A DNA stretch of 8,536 nucleotides from Verrucomicrobiia bacterium (GCA_030042375.1 JASHZU010000167.1:1-8536); one strand, 5' to 3'. Shown: positions 1 through 6,718, counted from the first letter of the stretch. Notes: a model not told the origin generated them from the sequence alone. A program made the numbers and translations.

Positions 1-233
1 CCAAAGGCGTGCGCGTGAACATCCTCGTGCCCGGCTTTTTCCCGGCGGAACAAAACCGCAAAGTGTTAAACCCGGACCGCGTGAAAACCATCCTCGCCAA
101 AACTCCCATGAACCGTTTCGGCGAAGCCCATGAGCTCATCGGCGCCGCGCTCCTGCTGGCCTCGGACGCCGGCAGCTTCATGACCGGCACCGAAACCGTC
201 GTGGACGGCGGCTTCGATGCGATGACGATTTAA
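1..233 (+). CDS. C-terminal part of an SDR-family oxidoreductase, D-mannonate oxidoreductase-like
   Basis: This is the 3' end of a short-chain dehydrogenase/reductase. The reading frame is open from base 3 to the TAA at 231-233, giving 76 residues. The frame has no stop at the left edge, so the GTG at base 9 is an internal Val codon and not a start. Visible SDR C-terminal features are VRVN followed by PGFF (the usual N-x-x-x-PG stretch after the catalytic Tyr/Lys), PMNRFGE, an alanine/leucine-rich helix ending [10 protein letters not shown], and the closing [11 protein letters not shown]. The Rossmann cofactor motif and catalytic residues lie outside the window. The PGFF-x3-QNR and ELIGA combination resembles the SDR-type fructuronate reductases / D-mannonate oxidoreductases (Bacillus UxuB/YjmF type), which reduce fructuronate with NAD(P)H in the cytoplasm. 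The family call is solid. The substrate call rests on memory of the family and could be wrong (another sugar-acid SDR such as a gluconate 5-dehydrogenase). The gene converges on the giant minus-strand gene. Confidence 0.85.
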   Translation, partial: KGVRVNILVPGFFPAEQNRKVLNPDRVKTILAKTPMNRFGEAHELIGAALLLASDAGSFMTGTETVVDGGFDAMTI

Positions 234-244
234 CGCGGAACAAA

Positions 245-484
245 CTACGGTATCTCCAAAATGTAGAAAGTTTGCGGGAGATTCAGATTGGCCGGGTTGG
301 TAAAGATAAAATTCCCGCTGCCGTCGAAAGAATTGGTCGAAACAATCGTCCATTCAGAAATCGGGAGGCTCAAATTGGAGGAGCTCAACACCCAATACGG
401 CCAGCCCGGCACGCCATTGCTGCCGCTGAAGATGAAATTATTCCCGCTCATAACTGTCGTCACAATTTGCGGCGATGGCGTGGG
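245..484 (-). other. Short C-terminal module of the giant protein
   Basis: Residues about 2029-2107 form a compact unit after a Pro-rich hinge (PTPSPQ): NNFIFSGSNGVPGWPYWVL, SSSNLSLPISEWTIVSTNSF, then DGSGNFIFTNP and a final QTFYILEIP. The pattern 'Y-x-V-L-x-S-x-N-L...W-x-x-x-x-T-N-x-F-D-G-x-G-x-F-x-F-T...Q-x-F-Y-x-L' recurs at the ends of large exported proteins of Verrucomicrobia, and I recall it as such. It probably serves in secretion, anchoring or folding, in place of the outer-membrane barrel of a classical autotransporter. The function is inferred. Confidence 0.6.
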
Positions 485-3400
485 CAAGGCCACGACACTC
501 AACACACCGCTGCTCAATGTGTTTGTGTTCCAGGCCAGGTTGATGCCCGGGATGGCCGGGACAACGGACGCGAAAGCGCCGGAATACGATGAGGCATTGA
601 ACAGTTTGAAACTGTCTCCCGCCGCGAACGCCTGCGCTCCCAGGTTCGTAATCATCAGCGTGCCGCCATACGTCACCGCGCCCGTGATTTGCGCCATTGA
701 GTTGGACGGTGAAAGTGATTTGTTGATGGCGATAAGCATCGTACTGCCGCCGTTGAGCGTTAGGTTATTGCTCAATACCAGCGTCCCAATCCCCACGCCC
801 GGCTCAAAGGTCGATCCGCTGCCGGCCACGACATTGCCTTTCACCGCGCCGTTGCCTGTCAGCGTCTGGCCTGAAGCCAACGTCAAAGTCCCGCCGGTCC
901 GCTGGCTGGCGTCCAGCAACGCGCCGGAGCCGACCGTGATGACCTGACTGTTGGAGATGGAACCGTTCCCCGCCAACGCCAGCGTGCCTTCCAATACCAG
1001 CGTGTTCCCGCTGTACGTATTGGTGCCCGCCAGGAACAGCACCGTCCCGGTGCTATTGCTCACCACCAGGTTCGCGTTCCCGCTCACCGAATTGGACAGC
1101 GCCAGGTTTTTCGATCCGCCGAAAACGCAGTTGCCGCTGTTGAGCACCACTGGCCCAACCAGCGCATTCGAAGCGCCCTCGGTGAAGATGGTGTAGGTCA
1201 GGCCGTTCCCGTTCAGGACGAAATTCTTGTTCAGGTTCGTGCCCTGGAACGACCCAAAGGTCGCCCCGGTTTCCACGGTCAGGTTGCTGGATGTGTTGCC
1301 CAGTGTCGTAAATCCTTGCACTTCCAGGAAACCCTGCCGCACATCAATGTTCGCCAGGTTCGGGTCCACGGTCGCATCCACAAGCACGATCTGATTGCCG
1401 CCCATCTTGAACAGGTTGTAGGGATGGCCGCCCGTGCTCAACATTGCCGCCTGGGTGCTCGTTCCCCGCAAATCCCAGCGTCCGCCAGTGTTCCCATTGC
1501 CCGGGGTGGCCTGGCCCGCACCGCCAATGGCCGTATCGCCCTGCATCGTTACCAATAGCAGGTTGCTATTGGCGTATTGCCAGTTGGTGCTGCTATTGAT
1601 GATCGCGCCGTTGCTGCTGACGCCCCAGCCCGAGACATAAATCTGTTTGAGGCCCAGGATAAAGCTTTGGTTGCCAAAGCTCGGCTCGCCAATGTCCATT
1701 GTGCCGTCGTTGGTGATAGTAACCGCCCCGCCGCTGACCGGGCCGAACGCCGAGTTGGTGCCCACTCGCACCGTGCCGTTCTGGATCAACGTCGTGCCCG
1801 AGTAACTGTTAGCTCCGCTTAACGTCAGCACTCCCGTGCCCTCCTGTGCCAATGAACCGGTTCCGGAAATCACATTCGCATTGGTTATATTGTCCACGCG
1901 ATCAAAGACCAACGCGCCGCTATCGTTGACTGCGCCGCTACCCACAGCTCCGTTGCGGTCGCTGTTGCCCACCTGCACCGTACCCGCGCTGATCGTCAAC
2001 CCGCCGCTGAAGTCATTGTAATTGCCGCTGCTGTTGGCTTCATCGAGAATCAACACGTTGGTCCCCTGCTTGGTCAGGCCTGCCGATCCGCTAATGCGCC
2101 CGCTGCCCGTCCCGCCGTTTCCCAGGTTGTAGGCCAGCACACTGTTGCTCACCGTCACGCTGAAGGGTGTCAACAGCGTCATCAAATTAATGTTCGTCTG
2201 GCCCGTCGCCGTGTCGTCAAATCTCACCGTTGCACCCTGGCTGTAGGTCGTGGCGACACCGTTGGTCTGCCAGTTATAGGAAATGCCTACGTCCCAGTTA
2301 TTCGGATTGCCTGGATCGGTCCCCGTCCAGGCCAAAGTCGCCACGCCATTGCTGGGAGCAATCACCAAATCAATAAAATCATTCTCACTGGTTACATCAG
2401 CCGTGCTGCCCGAGGGCAGCGAGGGCACCGAGCCCAATCCGACATTAAACGCCCCATTAAGTGCCGTATAACTAATCAAATGGAATATCTGTGGGAGGGT
2501 GGTAATGGCCGGCAGCGAGACGATATTGACGACATTGGTGGCGCCGCCCAGGTTCAGCGTGCTCGTCATCTCGTTGGTACTCCCCGCCGCCGGAATGCCC
2601 AGCACCAGCGTAGCGTTGGTCAGCGAAAATTGAGAGTTGGAGGCGGCGCCGGCCAAACCGGAGATATCAAGCGTAGCGCCGCTGACGGCGACCAGCGCGC
2701 TGCTGTTGACGTTGCCCGAACCGCTCAGCACCAGCTTGCCGGCATCGACAAAGGTATTGCCCGTATAGCTGTTGGTGCCGGAAAGCTCCAGGGCGCCGCT
2801 GCCGAGTTTGATGATGCCGGTGTCCCCTTCGGAGGTGCCGTGGAAGAAGCCGCCAGTCACGTTTAAATCAATGCCGCTGCTCGTTGTGCCCTGGGGAATA
2901 TTGAAAGTGGTTCCCCCGCTCTTGCTGGGATCAACTTCATACGCGCTGATGATCGAGGTGTTGGGTCCGCCAGCGGTGGCGACTCCGCCGTCCAAGTCCC
3001 AGTTGCCGTATGAGGGCTGAGCCTCCGTGCCGGCCATGGCCAGATTACCACCGTTAAGCGTCAACAAACCCCGGACATGGGTGCTCGTGCCAGCACCGCT
3101 ATCGGCGCTGGAAAGCCCCGTCAACGTACCGCCGTTATTGATGGTTATCGGCACGGCATTGTCACCGTTGCCGGTCAGAGAATTATCAATGTTGATCTGG
3201 ACCGTGCCGCCATTATTAATGGTCAGGCCGCTGCTTTTATAAATGCCACTGTCGGTATTGTTGCCGGCATCGAGAGCCAACGTACCGTTCGTAACGATAG
3301 TCGCCCCGGTATAAGTTTCGGTCGCGGACAACGTCACAGTACCCAAACCTTCCTGCGTAACCGGACCGGAACCGGAAATAACGCCGGGAACCGTTACGCT

Positions 3401-6400
3401 GTCAACTCGATCAAAAACCAGCGCTCCGTTATTGGTCACCGGACCGGTGCCCACGGCGCCGTTCTGGTCTCCATTGCCCATCTGTACTGTTCCCGCGCTG
3501 ATGAGCAGCCCGCCGCTGAAATCGTTGTAATTGCCGCTGTCGTTATTCTCGTCAAGAATCAGCAGGTTGTTTCCCTGCTTGACCAACCCGGTCGTACCGC
3601 TGATGCGACCGCCGCCCTGGCCGCCGGAACCCAAATTATAAGCGAGCACGGTGTTGCTCACGGTCAAACTGCCGGGCGTCAGGATGGTCGTGAGGTAGAT
3701 GTTCGTTGGGCCCGGCGCCGAGTCGTTGAAGGTCACCAGATCGCCCTGACTATAAAGGACAGCGACGCCATTGCTATTGTTCCAATTGTAGGAGACGGAG
3801 TCCCAGTTATTGGGGTTGGTGGTGTTCGTGCCCGTCCAGACCAGTGCGGCGGGAGTAACGACCAGATTTACCGTGGTATCCACCACCACGCTTCCATTGG
3901 TTCCCGCAATGGTCAGCGTATCAGTGCCAACAGGCAGGCTGCCAGCATTCAGAGTCAAAGTAGATGTACCCGCGCCGCTCAACGAAGCTGGATTGAATGA
4001 CGCGCTGGCGCCCGAAGCCACGCTCGAGTCAAACGATATGGCCCCGGCGAAACTGTCGTTGGTCTCCGCCGTCACCGTGTAAGTGATGTTCGTCGCGCCG
4101 GCGATGACGGTTTGCGACGCAGGGGTGGCGGAGAGCGAAAAGTTCGCCACGGTCAAATTGACAATCGTGGTGTTCGTCAAATTTCCGTCAATACCATTAA
4201 TGGCGAGTTGATAATTGCCCGGCGCGGCGGAATTTGAAATCGAAAGACTCAGCGTGGACGAGCCGATGCCGGAAACGGAATTGGTGCTCAACTGCGCGCC
4301 CACACCAGCCGGCACGCCGCCGATGCTTAAACCGATCGTGTCGCTGAAGCCATTGGTTCCGGCAACATTTATGGTGACTGTAATATTACTGCCAGGCATG
4401 ACTGATTCAATCGAAGGCGAAGGCGACATGGTGAAAACCTGGTAACCGATGTTCTGGAGCGCCACCGGGCCGAGCCGTTGTTTCAGTTGCGCGAGATAGA
4501 GGCTCTGCGGCGTAACGATGTTGCCCGTCTCGTTATAAATGCCATTGACCTGCCCATTGGAGGTTTCCTCGCCGGTGCCGCCGATGAACCAATTCTCCGT
4601 GCCGGCCGCGACCGTATTTAGGAAATAGGGCGTTACGCAGTTCCACTCCACTCCCCATCCCATGTCCCAGCCGTGGCCGGAACCATCACTGCCACGGTTG
4701 AAGAAAGCGACGCCCTGCTCGGATGACGGGCAATCCGGCAGCGAACAATTGTCGCAGAGCAGTCCAGTGGTCCAGCGTTGATGCGGTTCCATCCCCCGGT
4801 CTCCCGTGGTGTAAAAATTTAACATCACGATTGGCCCCGTGCCTTCCCCCTGAGTCACAAACACCCACTCGCCGCTGCTTTGCGACGTGCATTTGTTCAA
4901 GAGAATCTGCGTGCCCGTCACAGTAAAATCCGTCGGCGGGTCGGGGGGCGAAAAGGGAACTGTGTGGGTGATGTTGACACTATCCACGGTGCAACGCTTG
5001 GCGCTGTTATCCACGTTGAAGTTATTTACGCCGTCCTGGATATTTATATCACGCACCCACGAGTCAATGATGTTGCCCAGGCTGGCCGTGATGTAGCCGT
5101 TGTTGCCCGGGGGGGCCACGACGAAGAGATGTTCCAGGCCAACCTGCGAAATGCGGCCCGACCAGGTGTAAGGCGCTATCGTTCCCCCCGGAATTCCCAG
5201 ATAGTTCGTGTCAAACGAATCGGTCAGCGGCGCATCCAGCGTGATTTGGTTTCCGTTGGCCTGCTGAATGATGCGGTCCGTCATGATGACGGTGCCGGGG
5301 GCAATCCAAACTTGATTTGTCAGGATTGACCCACCTCCTGGTGTCATCCCGACGTAATTGATCCAATTGGTCGTGACGGTGCGGTTGATCATGACCGTTT
5401 CACCGACGGTGAAAGGACTCGTTCCAGGGGTTGTTGGCGGATTCGTCGGCTGATAACCCGTGGTCGTGACATCGGACACCAGCAGGGCATTCAACTGGGT
5501 CGAACCGCTTGAATTGGTGGTTTGGAGTGAGAAGGCCTGGCTGGAGGCAGTGGCCGTGAAGGTACCAATCGTATATTGCCCGACACCGCCCGCCTGCGGA
5601 GGCACATTGTAAGCCAGCACGACGGTATTACTGCTGCTCACATTTTCCGTACGGCCGTCCACACCTCCGCTTCTGGGATCGCTCACCCAAACCTGCACGG
5701 CATAAACGTGCCCCACAGTCAGATTCTTGAGCGTCACCGTTGCCGTGACGCCGCCGCCGCCATATTCTCCGCCCGAGAGAATGCTCTGATACTCCGTTGA
5801 TAATGAACTGAACGGAGCCAGGGTGGAAGTATAGCCGGTGTAATTGTTCCCTATCCCACTGACGCTTACGTTCGCCGGGGTTGCGCTGGACGTTCCTGTG
5901 AAGGCAACGCCGTTGACGGTCGTATTGTTGCCCGCCCAATCATAGGCATAAAGAAGCGTTCCATTGGTAAACACATCCGAATCGGCAGCGATGGTGGTAT
6001 TGGTGCCCCAGGTGATGATTGTTGAGCCGGTGGCGATGTGGAATGTCGTTGCGCCCGAAGGAACGTAGGGATCCGTGATGGCCACCGCGCCGCCCTGTGA
6101 AGGCCCGCCGGAACCGGAAATGTTGAACAGCGTGAAGGGGGCGTTGGTCATTAGGATGATTGTTCCGCCAACGCCCGAACCCGAACCCCACACCACCACA
6201 CCGCTGGCGCTGATGTTGATCTGGTTGCTCACCGAAAACGTGCCCGGAGCCAACAGCACGGCTCCGCGAATACCGTTTGCATTCAGCGGCAGGCTCGAAA
6301 CATAATTGATTGCGCCCTGAATTGACGCCGTGTTATCGCCCGCAACGGCGGTCAAATTTGTTTTCACTACGATGTTAGTCGGGATCGCTACGCCGCCGCC

Positions 6401-6568
6401 CATATAGCCCGCCCAAGAAAAATCCATGATTTGGTTCCCGTCTCCCCAGGTCTGGTAATTGAGAAGTCCATTCGCCCCATAGTAGACCCAAGAATTTGTC
6501 ACTGCGCGCGAACCTGCAATCGCCAGCAGGAATACTAGTATTGTGAAAAGTGATTTTTTGCCGGTCAT
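245..6568 (-). CDS. Giant secreted mosaic protein: interrupted pectate-lyase-like beta-helix, Ig-like domains and PATR-type repeats
   Basis: The protein has 2107 residues and is predicted to be exported. In order: signal peptide (1-22); pectate-lyase-superfamily-like beta-helix (about 51-185 and 385-705) split by an inserted beta-rich domain (about 186-384); two Ig-like domains (about 711-807 and 808-905); two long supermodules starting WTGT at 911 and 1414; PATR units at about 994, 1069, 1251, 1497, 1572 and 1833, each of the form G-x-G-x-L-x-L-x(4)-Y-x-G-x-T-x(4)-G-T-L; a passenger-end-like stretch (1915-2025); and a C-terminal module (2029-2107). It is rich in Gly, Asn, Ser and Thr, poor in Lys, and has only seven Cys, as expected of a surface or secreted beta-solenoid. 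No outer-membrane beta-barrel follows. The ATG at 6568 is chosen because a good signal peptide follows at once; no Shine-Dalgarno sequence is evident in the 30 bases before it. Polysaccharide binding or cleavage is the likely role, but no catalytic residue can be assigned with certainty. Confidence 0.9.
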   Translation of the reverse strand: MTGKKSLFTILVFLLAIAGSRAVTNSWVYYGANGLLNYQTWGDGNQIMDFSWAGYMGGGVAIPTNIVVKTNLTAVAGDNTASIQGAINYVSSLPLNANGIRGAVLLAPGTFSVSNQINISASGVVVWGSGSGVGGTIILMTNAPFTLFNISGSGGPSQGGAVAITDPYVPSGATTFHIATGSTIITWGTNTTIAADSDVFTNGTLLYAYDWAGNNTTVNGVAFTGTSSATPANVSVSGIGNNYTGYTSTLAPFSSLSTEYQSILSGGEYGGGGVTATVTLKNLTVGHVYAVQVWVSDPRSGGVDGRTENVSSSNTVVLAYNVPPQAGGVGQYTIGTFTATASSQAFSLQTTNSSGSTQLNALLVSDVTTTGYQPTNPPTTPGTSPFTVGETVMINRTVTTNWINYVGMTPGGGSILTNQVWIAPGTVIMTDRIIQQANGNQITLDAPLTDSFDTNYLGIPGGTIAPYTWSGRISQVGLEHLFVVAPPGNNGYITASLGNIIDSWVRDINIQDGVNNFNVDNSAKRCTVDSVNITHTVPFSPPDPPTDFTVTGTQILLNKCTSQSSGEWVFVTQGEGTGPIVMLNFYTTGDRGMEPHQRWTTGLLCDNCSLPDCPSSEQGVAFFNRGSDGSGHGWDMGWGVEWNCVTPYFLNTVAAGTENWFIGGTGEETSNGQVNGIYNETGNIVTPQSLYLAQLKQRLGPVALQNIGYQVFTMSPSPSIESVMPGSNITVTINVAGTNGFSDTIGLSIGGVPAGVGAQLSTNSVSGIGSSTLSLSISNSAAPGNYQLAINGIDGNLTNTTIVNLTVANFSLSATPASQTVIAGATNITYTVTAETNDSFAGAISFDSSVASGASASFNPASLSGAGTSTLTLNAGSLPVGTDTLTIAGTNGSVVVDTTVNLVVTPAALVWTGTNTTNPNNWDSVSYNWNNSNGVAVLYSQGDLVTFNDSAPGPTNIYLTTILTPGSLTVSNTVLAYNLGSGGQGGGRISGTTGLVKQGNNLLILDENNDSGNYNDFSGGLLISAGTVQMGNGDQNGAVGTGPVTNNGALVFDRVDSVTVPGVISGSGPVTQEGLGTVTLSATETYTGATIVTNGTLALDAGNNTDSGIYKSSGLTINNGGTVQINIDNSLTGNGDNAVPITINNGGTLTGLSSADSGAGTSTHVRGLLTLNGGNLAMAGTEAQPSYGNWDLDGGVATAGGPNTSIISAYEVDPSKSGGTTFNIPQGTTSSGIDLNVTGGFFHGTSEGDTGIIKLGSGALELSGTNSYTGNTFVDAGKLVLSGSGNVNSSALVAVSGATLDISGLAGAASNSQFSLTNATLVLGIPAAGSTNEMTSTLNLGGATNVVNIVSLPAITTLPQIFHLISYTALNGAFNVGLGSVPSLPSGSTADVTSENDFIDLVIAPSNGVATLAWTGTDPGNPNNWDVGISYNWQTNGVATTYSQGATVRFDDTATGQTNINLMTLLTPFSVTVSNSVLAYNLGNGGTGSGRISGSAGLTKQGTNVLILDEANSSGNYNDFSGGLTISAGTVQVGNSDRNGAVGSGAVNDSGALVFDRVDNITNANVISGTGSLAQEGTGVLTLSGANSYSGTTLIQNGTVRVGTNSAFGPVSGGAVTITNDGTMDIGEPSFGNQSFILGLKQIYVSGWGVSSNGAIINSSTNWQYANSNLLLVTMQGDTAIGGAGQATPGNGNTGGRWDLRGTSTQAAMLSTGGHPYNLFKMGGNQIVLVDATVDPNLANIDVRQGFLEVQGFTTLGNTSSNLTVETGATFGSFQGTNLNKNFVLNGNGLTYTIFTEGASNALVGPVVLNSGNCVFGGSKNLALSNSVSGNANLVVSNSTGTVLFLAGTNTYSGNTLVLEGTLALAGNGSISNSQVITVGSGALLDASQRTGGTLTLASGQTLTGNGAVKGNVVAGSGSTFEPGVGIGTLVLSNNLTLNGGSTMLIAINKSLSPSNSMAQITGAVTYGGTLMITNLGAQAFAAGDSFKLFNASSYSGAFASVVPAIPGINLAWNTNTLSSGVLSVVALPTPSPQIVTTVMSGNNFIFSGSNGVPGWPYWVLSSSNLSLPISEWTIVSTNSFDGSGNFIFTNPANLNLPQTFYILEIP
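962..1072 (-). repeat. PATR unit 6 (residues about 1833-1869)
   Basis: This is the last PATR unit: a VVSNSTGTVLFLAGTNTYSG core, then NT and LEGTLALAGNG. It is followed by ITVGSGALLDAS, LTGNGAVKGNV and GSTFEPGVGIGTLVLSNNL, the sequence style that commonly closes PATR passengers in this phylum. Confidence 0.8.
1769..2335 (-). repeat. Supermodule repeat copy 2 (residues about 1412-1600), with PATR units 4 and 5
   Basis: This is the second copy of the long internal repeat, collinear with 3275-3844. It is followed, as the first copy is, by a stretch of Gly-rich beta sequence that contains a W-D-L-x-G block (NWDLDGG at about residue 1189 after copy 1; RWDLRG at about 1697 after copy 2). The duplicated unit may therefore originally have been longer than the well-conserved part. 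PATR unit 4 is at about 1967-2080 and unit 5 at about 1760-1855. Confidence 0.9.
2714..2818 (-). repeat. PATR unit 3 (residues about 1251-1285)
   Basis: This is a single autotransporter-associated beta-strand unit between the two supermodules: GIIKLGSGALELSG, then TNSYTGNT, then AGKLVLSGSG. It matches the consensus of K-x-G-x-G-x-L-x-L-S-G-x-N-x-Y-T-G-x-T with a following G-x-L. Units of this type build beta-solenoid passengers. Confidence 0.8.
3275..3844 (-). repeat. Supermodule repeat copy 1 (residues about 909-1098), with PATR units 1 and 2
   Basis: This segment and the one at 1769-2335 are copies of one another at the protein level (about two thirds identical by eye) and clearly also in the DNA. 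Shared blocks in order: WTGT, NPNNWD, SYNW, YSQG, TNI, LTP, VSN, VLAYNLG, GRISG, KQG, LILDE, SGNYNDFSGG, ISAGTVQ, NGAVG, GALVFDRVD, VISG, QEG. The copies are offset by 503 residues and differ by only two compensating one-residue indels near the SYNW block. PATR unit 1 lies at about 3476-3589 and unit 2 at about 3263-3364. Confidence 0.9.
3854..4438 (-). other. Two tandem Ig-like beta-sandwich domains
   Basis: Residues about 711-807 and 808-905 are two similar units of roughly 97 residues. Each opens with a short strand and a Pro followed by V-x-x-G (SIESVMPGSNITVTI; SQTVIAGATNITYTV), has a middle phrase about a Gly-Phe/Ser-Phe-x-G segment, then an S-G-x-G-x-S-T-L-x-L block, and closes with I-V/T-x-x-V-N-L-x-V. 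This is the pattern of bacterial Ig-like spacer domains that follow catalytic modules in exported enzymes. They probably act as a stalk between the beta-helix and the PATR region. Confidence 0.7.
4454..6418 (-). other. Pectate-lyase-superfamily-like right-handed beta-helix module (two parts)
   Basis: Residues about 51-185 (6014-6418) contain GDNTASIQGAINYV and then AVLLAPGTFSVSNQINI, the typical opening of Pectate_lyase_3-type beta-helices, in which an Asp/Asn-Thr-Ala pair leads into a helix and the phrase 'x-L-x-PGTF/Y'. Residues about 385-705 (4454-5416) continue with FTVGETVMINRTVT, ITLDAPLTDSFD, a VRDINI / VDNSAKRCTVDSVNITHT rung series, HQRWTTGLL, GSGHGWDMGWGVEWN, and end with SLYLAQLKQRLGPVALQNIGY. 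These blocks recall a family of exported beta-helix proteins in soil bacteria whose substrate I do not know. A polysaccharide lyase or glycoside hydrolase is the likeliest role, and a purely binding role cannot be excluded. Confidence 0.65.
5417..6013 (-). other. Inserted beta-rich domain of about 200 residues inside the beta-helix module
   Basis: Residues about 186-384 do not look like beta-helix rungs. They run from TVNGVAFTG through VTATVTLKNLTVGHVYAVQV, WVSDPRSGGVDGRTENV, GGVGQYTIGTFTATASSQAF and STQLNALLVSDV to a Pro/Thr-rich linker (QPTNPPTTPGTSP). The pattern of alternating strands with W-V-x-D-x-R and G-x-F-x-A is that of a small beta-sandwich often seen in multidomain Verrucomicrobia/Planctomycetes surface proteins, where it occurs as a free-standing module. 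A carbohydrate-binding role is a guess by analogy with such modules. The boundaries are approximate to about 15 residues. Confidence 0.55.
6503..6568 (-). other. Sec-type signal peptide of the giant protein
   Basis: Residues 1-22 have a short basic start (MTGKK), a hydrophobic core (LFTILVFLLAIAG) and a likely signal peptidase I site after Ser-Arg-Ala (residues 20-22), so the mature protein would begin at Val23. There is no lipobox Cys, so this is not a lipoprotein. It supports both the chosen start and export. Confidence 0.85.
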
Positions 6569-6641
6569 GGTTTTTGTGCGTAAGGGGTTAGCGGTGTACT
6601 AGGATGCATGAATTGAAAACAGTTAGCAAGACGCAAATGAA

Positions 6642-6659
6642 AACGATAACGATAACGAA
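6642..6659. repeat. Three tandem hexamers (AACGAT, AACGAT, AACGAA) in the leader of the giant gene
   Basis: On the plus strand the hexamer AACGAT occurs twice and is followed directly by AACGAA. On the transcribed sense of the large gene this reads TTCGTTATCGTTATCGTT. It sits 74-91 bases before the ATG, just downstream of the possible promoter. It could be a set of regulator half-sites or chance low-complexity sequence. Confidence 0.4.
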
Positions 6660-6680
6660 TATATTTTTTACGATATGCTG

Positions 6681-6709
6681 TATCTATTCCACCTAGTAGG
6701 CGATGACAA
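6681..6709 (-). promoter_or_regulatory. Candidate sigma-70-like promoter for the giant gene
   Basis: Reading on the minus strand, TTGTCA (5 of 6 to the -35 consensus; plus-strand 6704-6709) is followed after exactly 17 bases by TAGATA (3 of 6 to the -10 consensus; plus-strand 6681-6686). Transcription would begin near 6674 and leave a leader of about 105 bases. The -10 is weak, and promoter consensus in this phylum is poorly known to me, so this is only a candidate. It lies between the kinase stop and the large gene. Confidence 0.3.
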
Positions 6710-6718
6710 TTTGACGGC

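Noticed and set aside
210..260. A bidirectional terminator between the converging SDR and giant gene
   Set aside because: The 11-base gap and its flanks show no convincing stem and no T-run in either direction.
288..947. A plus-strand open frame of 219 codons near the end of the giant gene
   Set aside because: It is fully antisense to the well-supported C-terminal part of the giant protein, and its Pro/Leu-rich translation is typical of a shadow frame.
962..3589. The periodic similar blocks as a CRISPR array or mobile-element repeats
   Set aside because: The repeats keep the reading frame of the large gene, vary in a protein-like way and are explained by PATR units. There are no constant-length spacers and no transposase.
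3077..4000. A plus-strand open frame of 307 codons opposite the PATR region
   Set aside because: It is antisense to the repeat-rich part of the giant gene. Its own apparent repeats mirror the repeats on the other strand, and it has no start context or recognisable domain.
6597..6698. A seven-base inverted repeat (TACTAGG and CCTAGTA) flanking the leader region
   Set aside because: The arms are 88 bases apart and short. A match of this length is easily expected by chance in AT-rich sequence.
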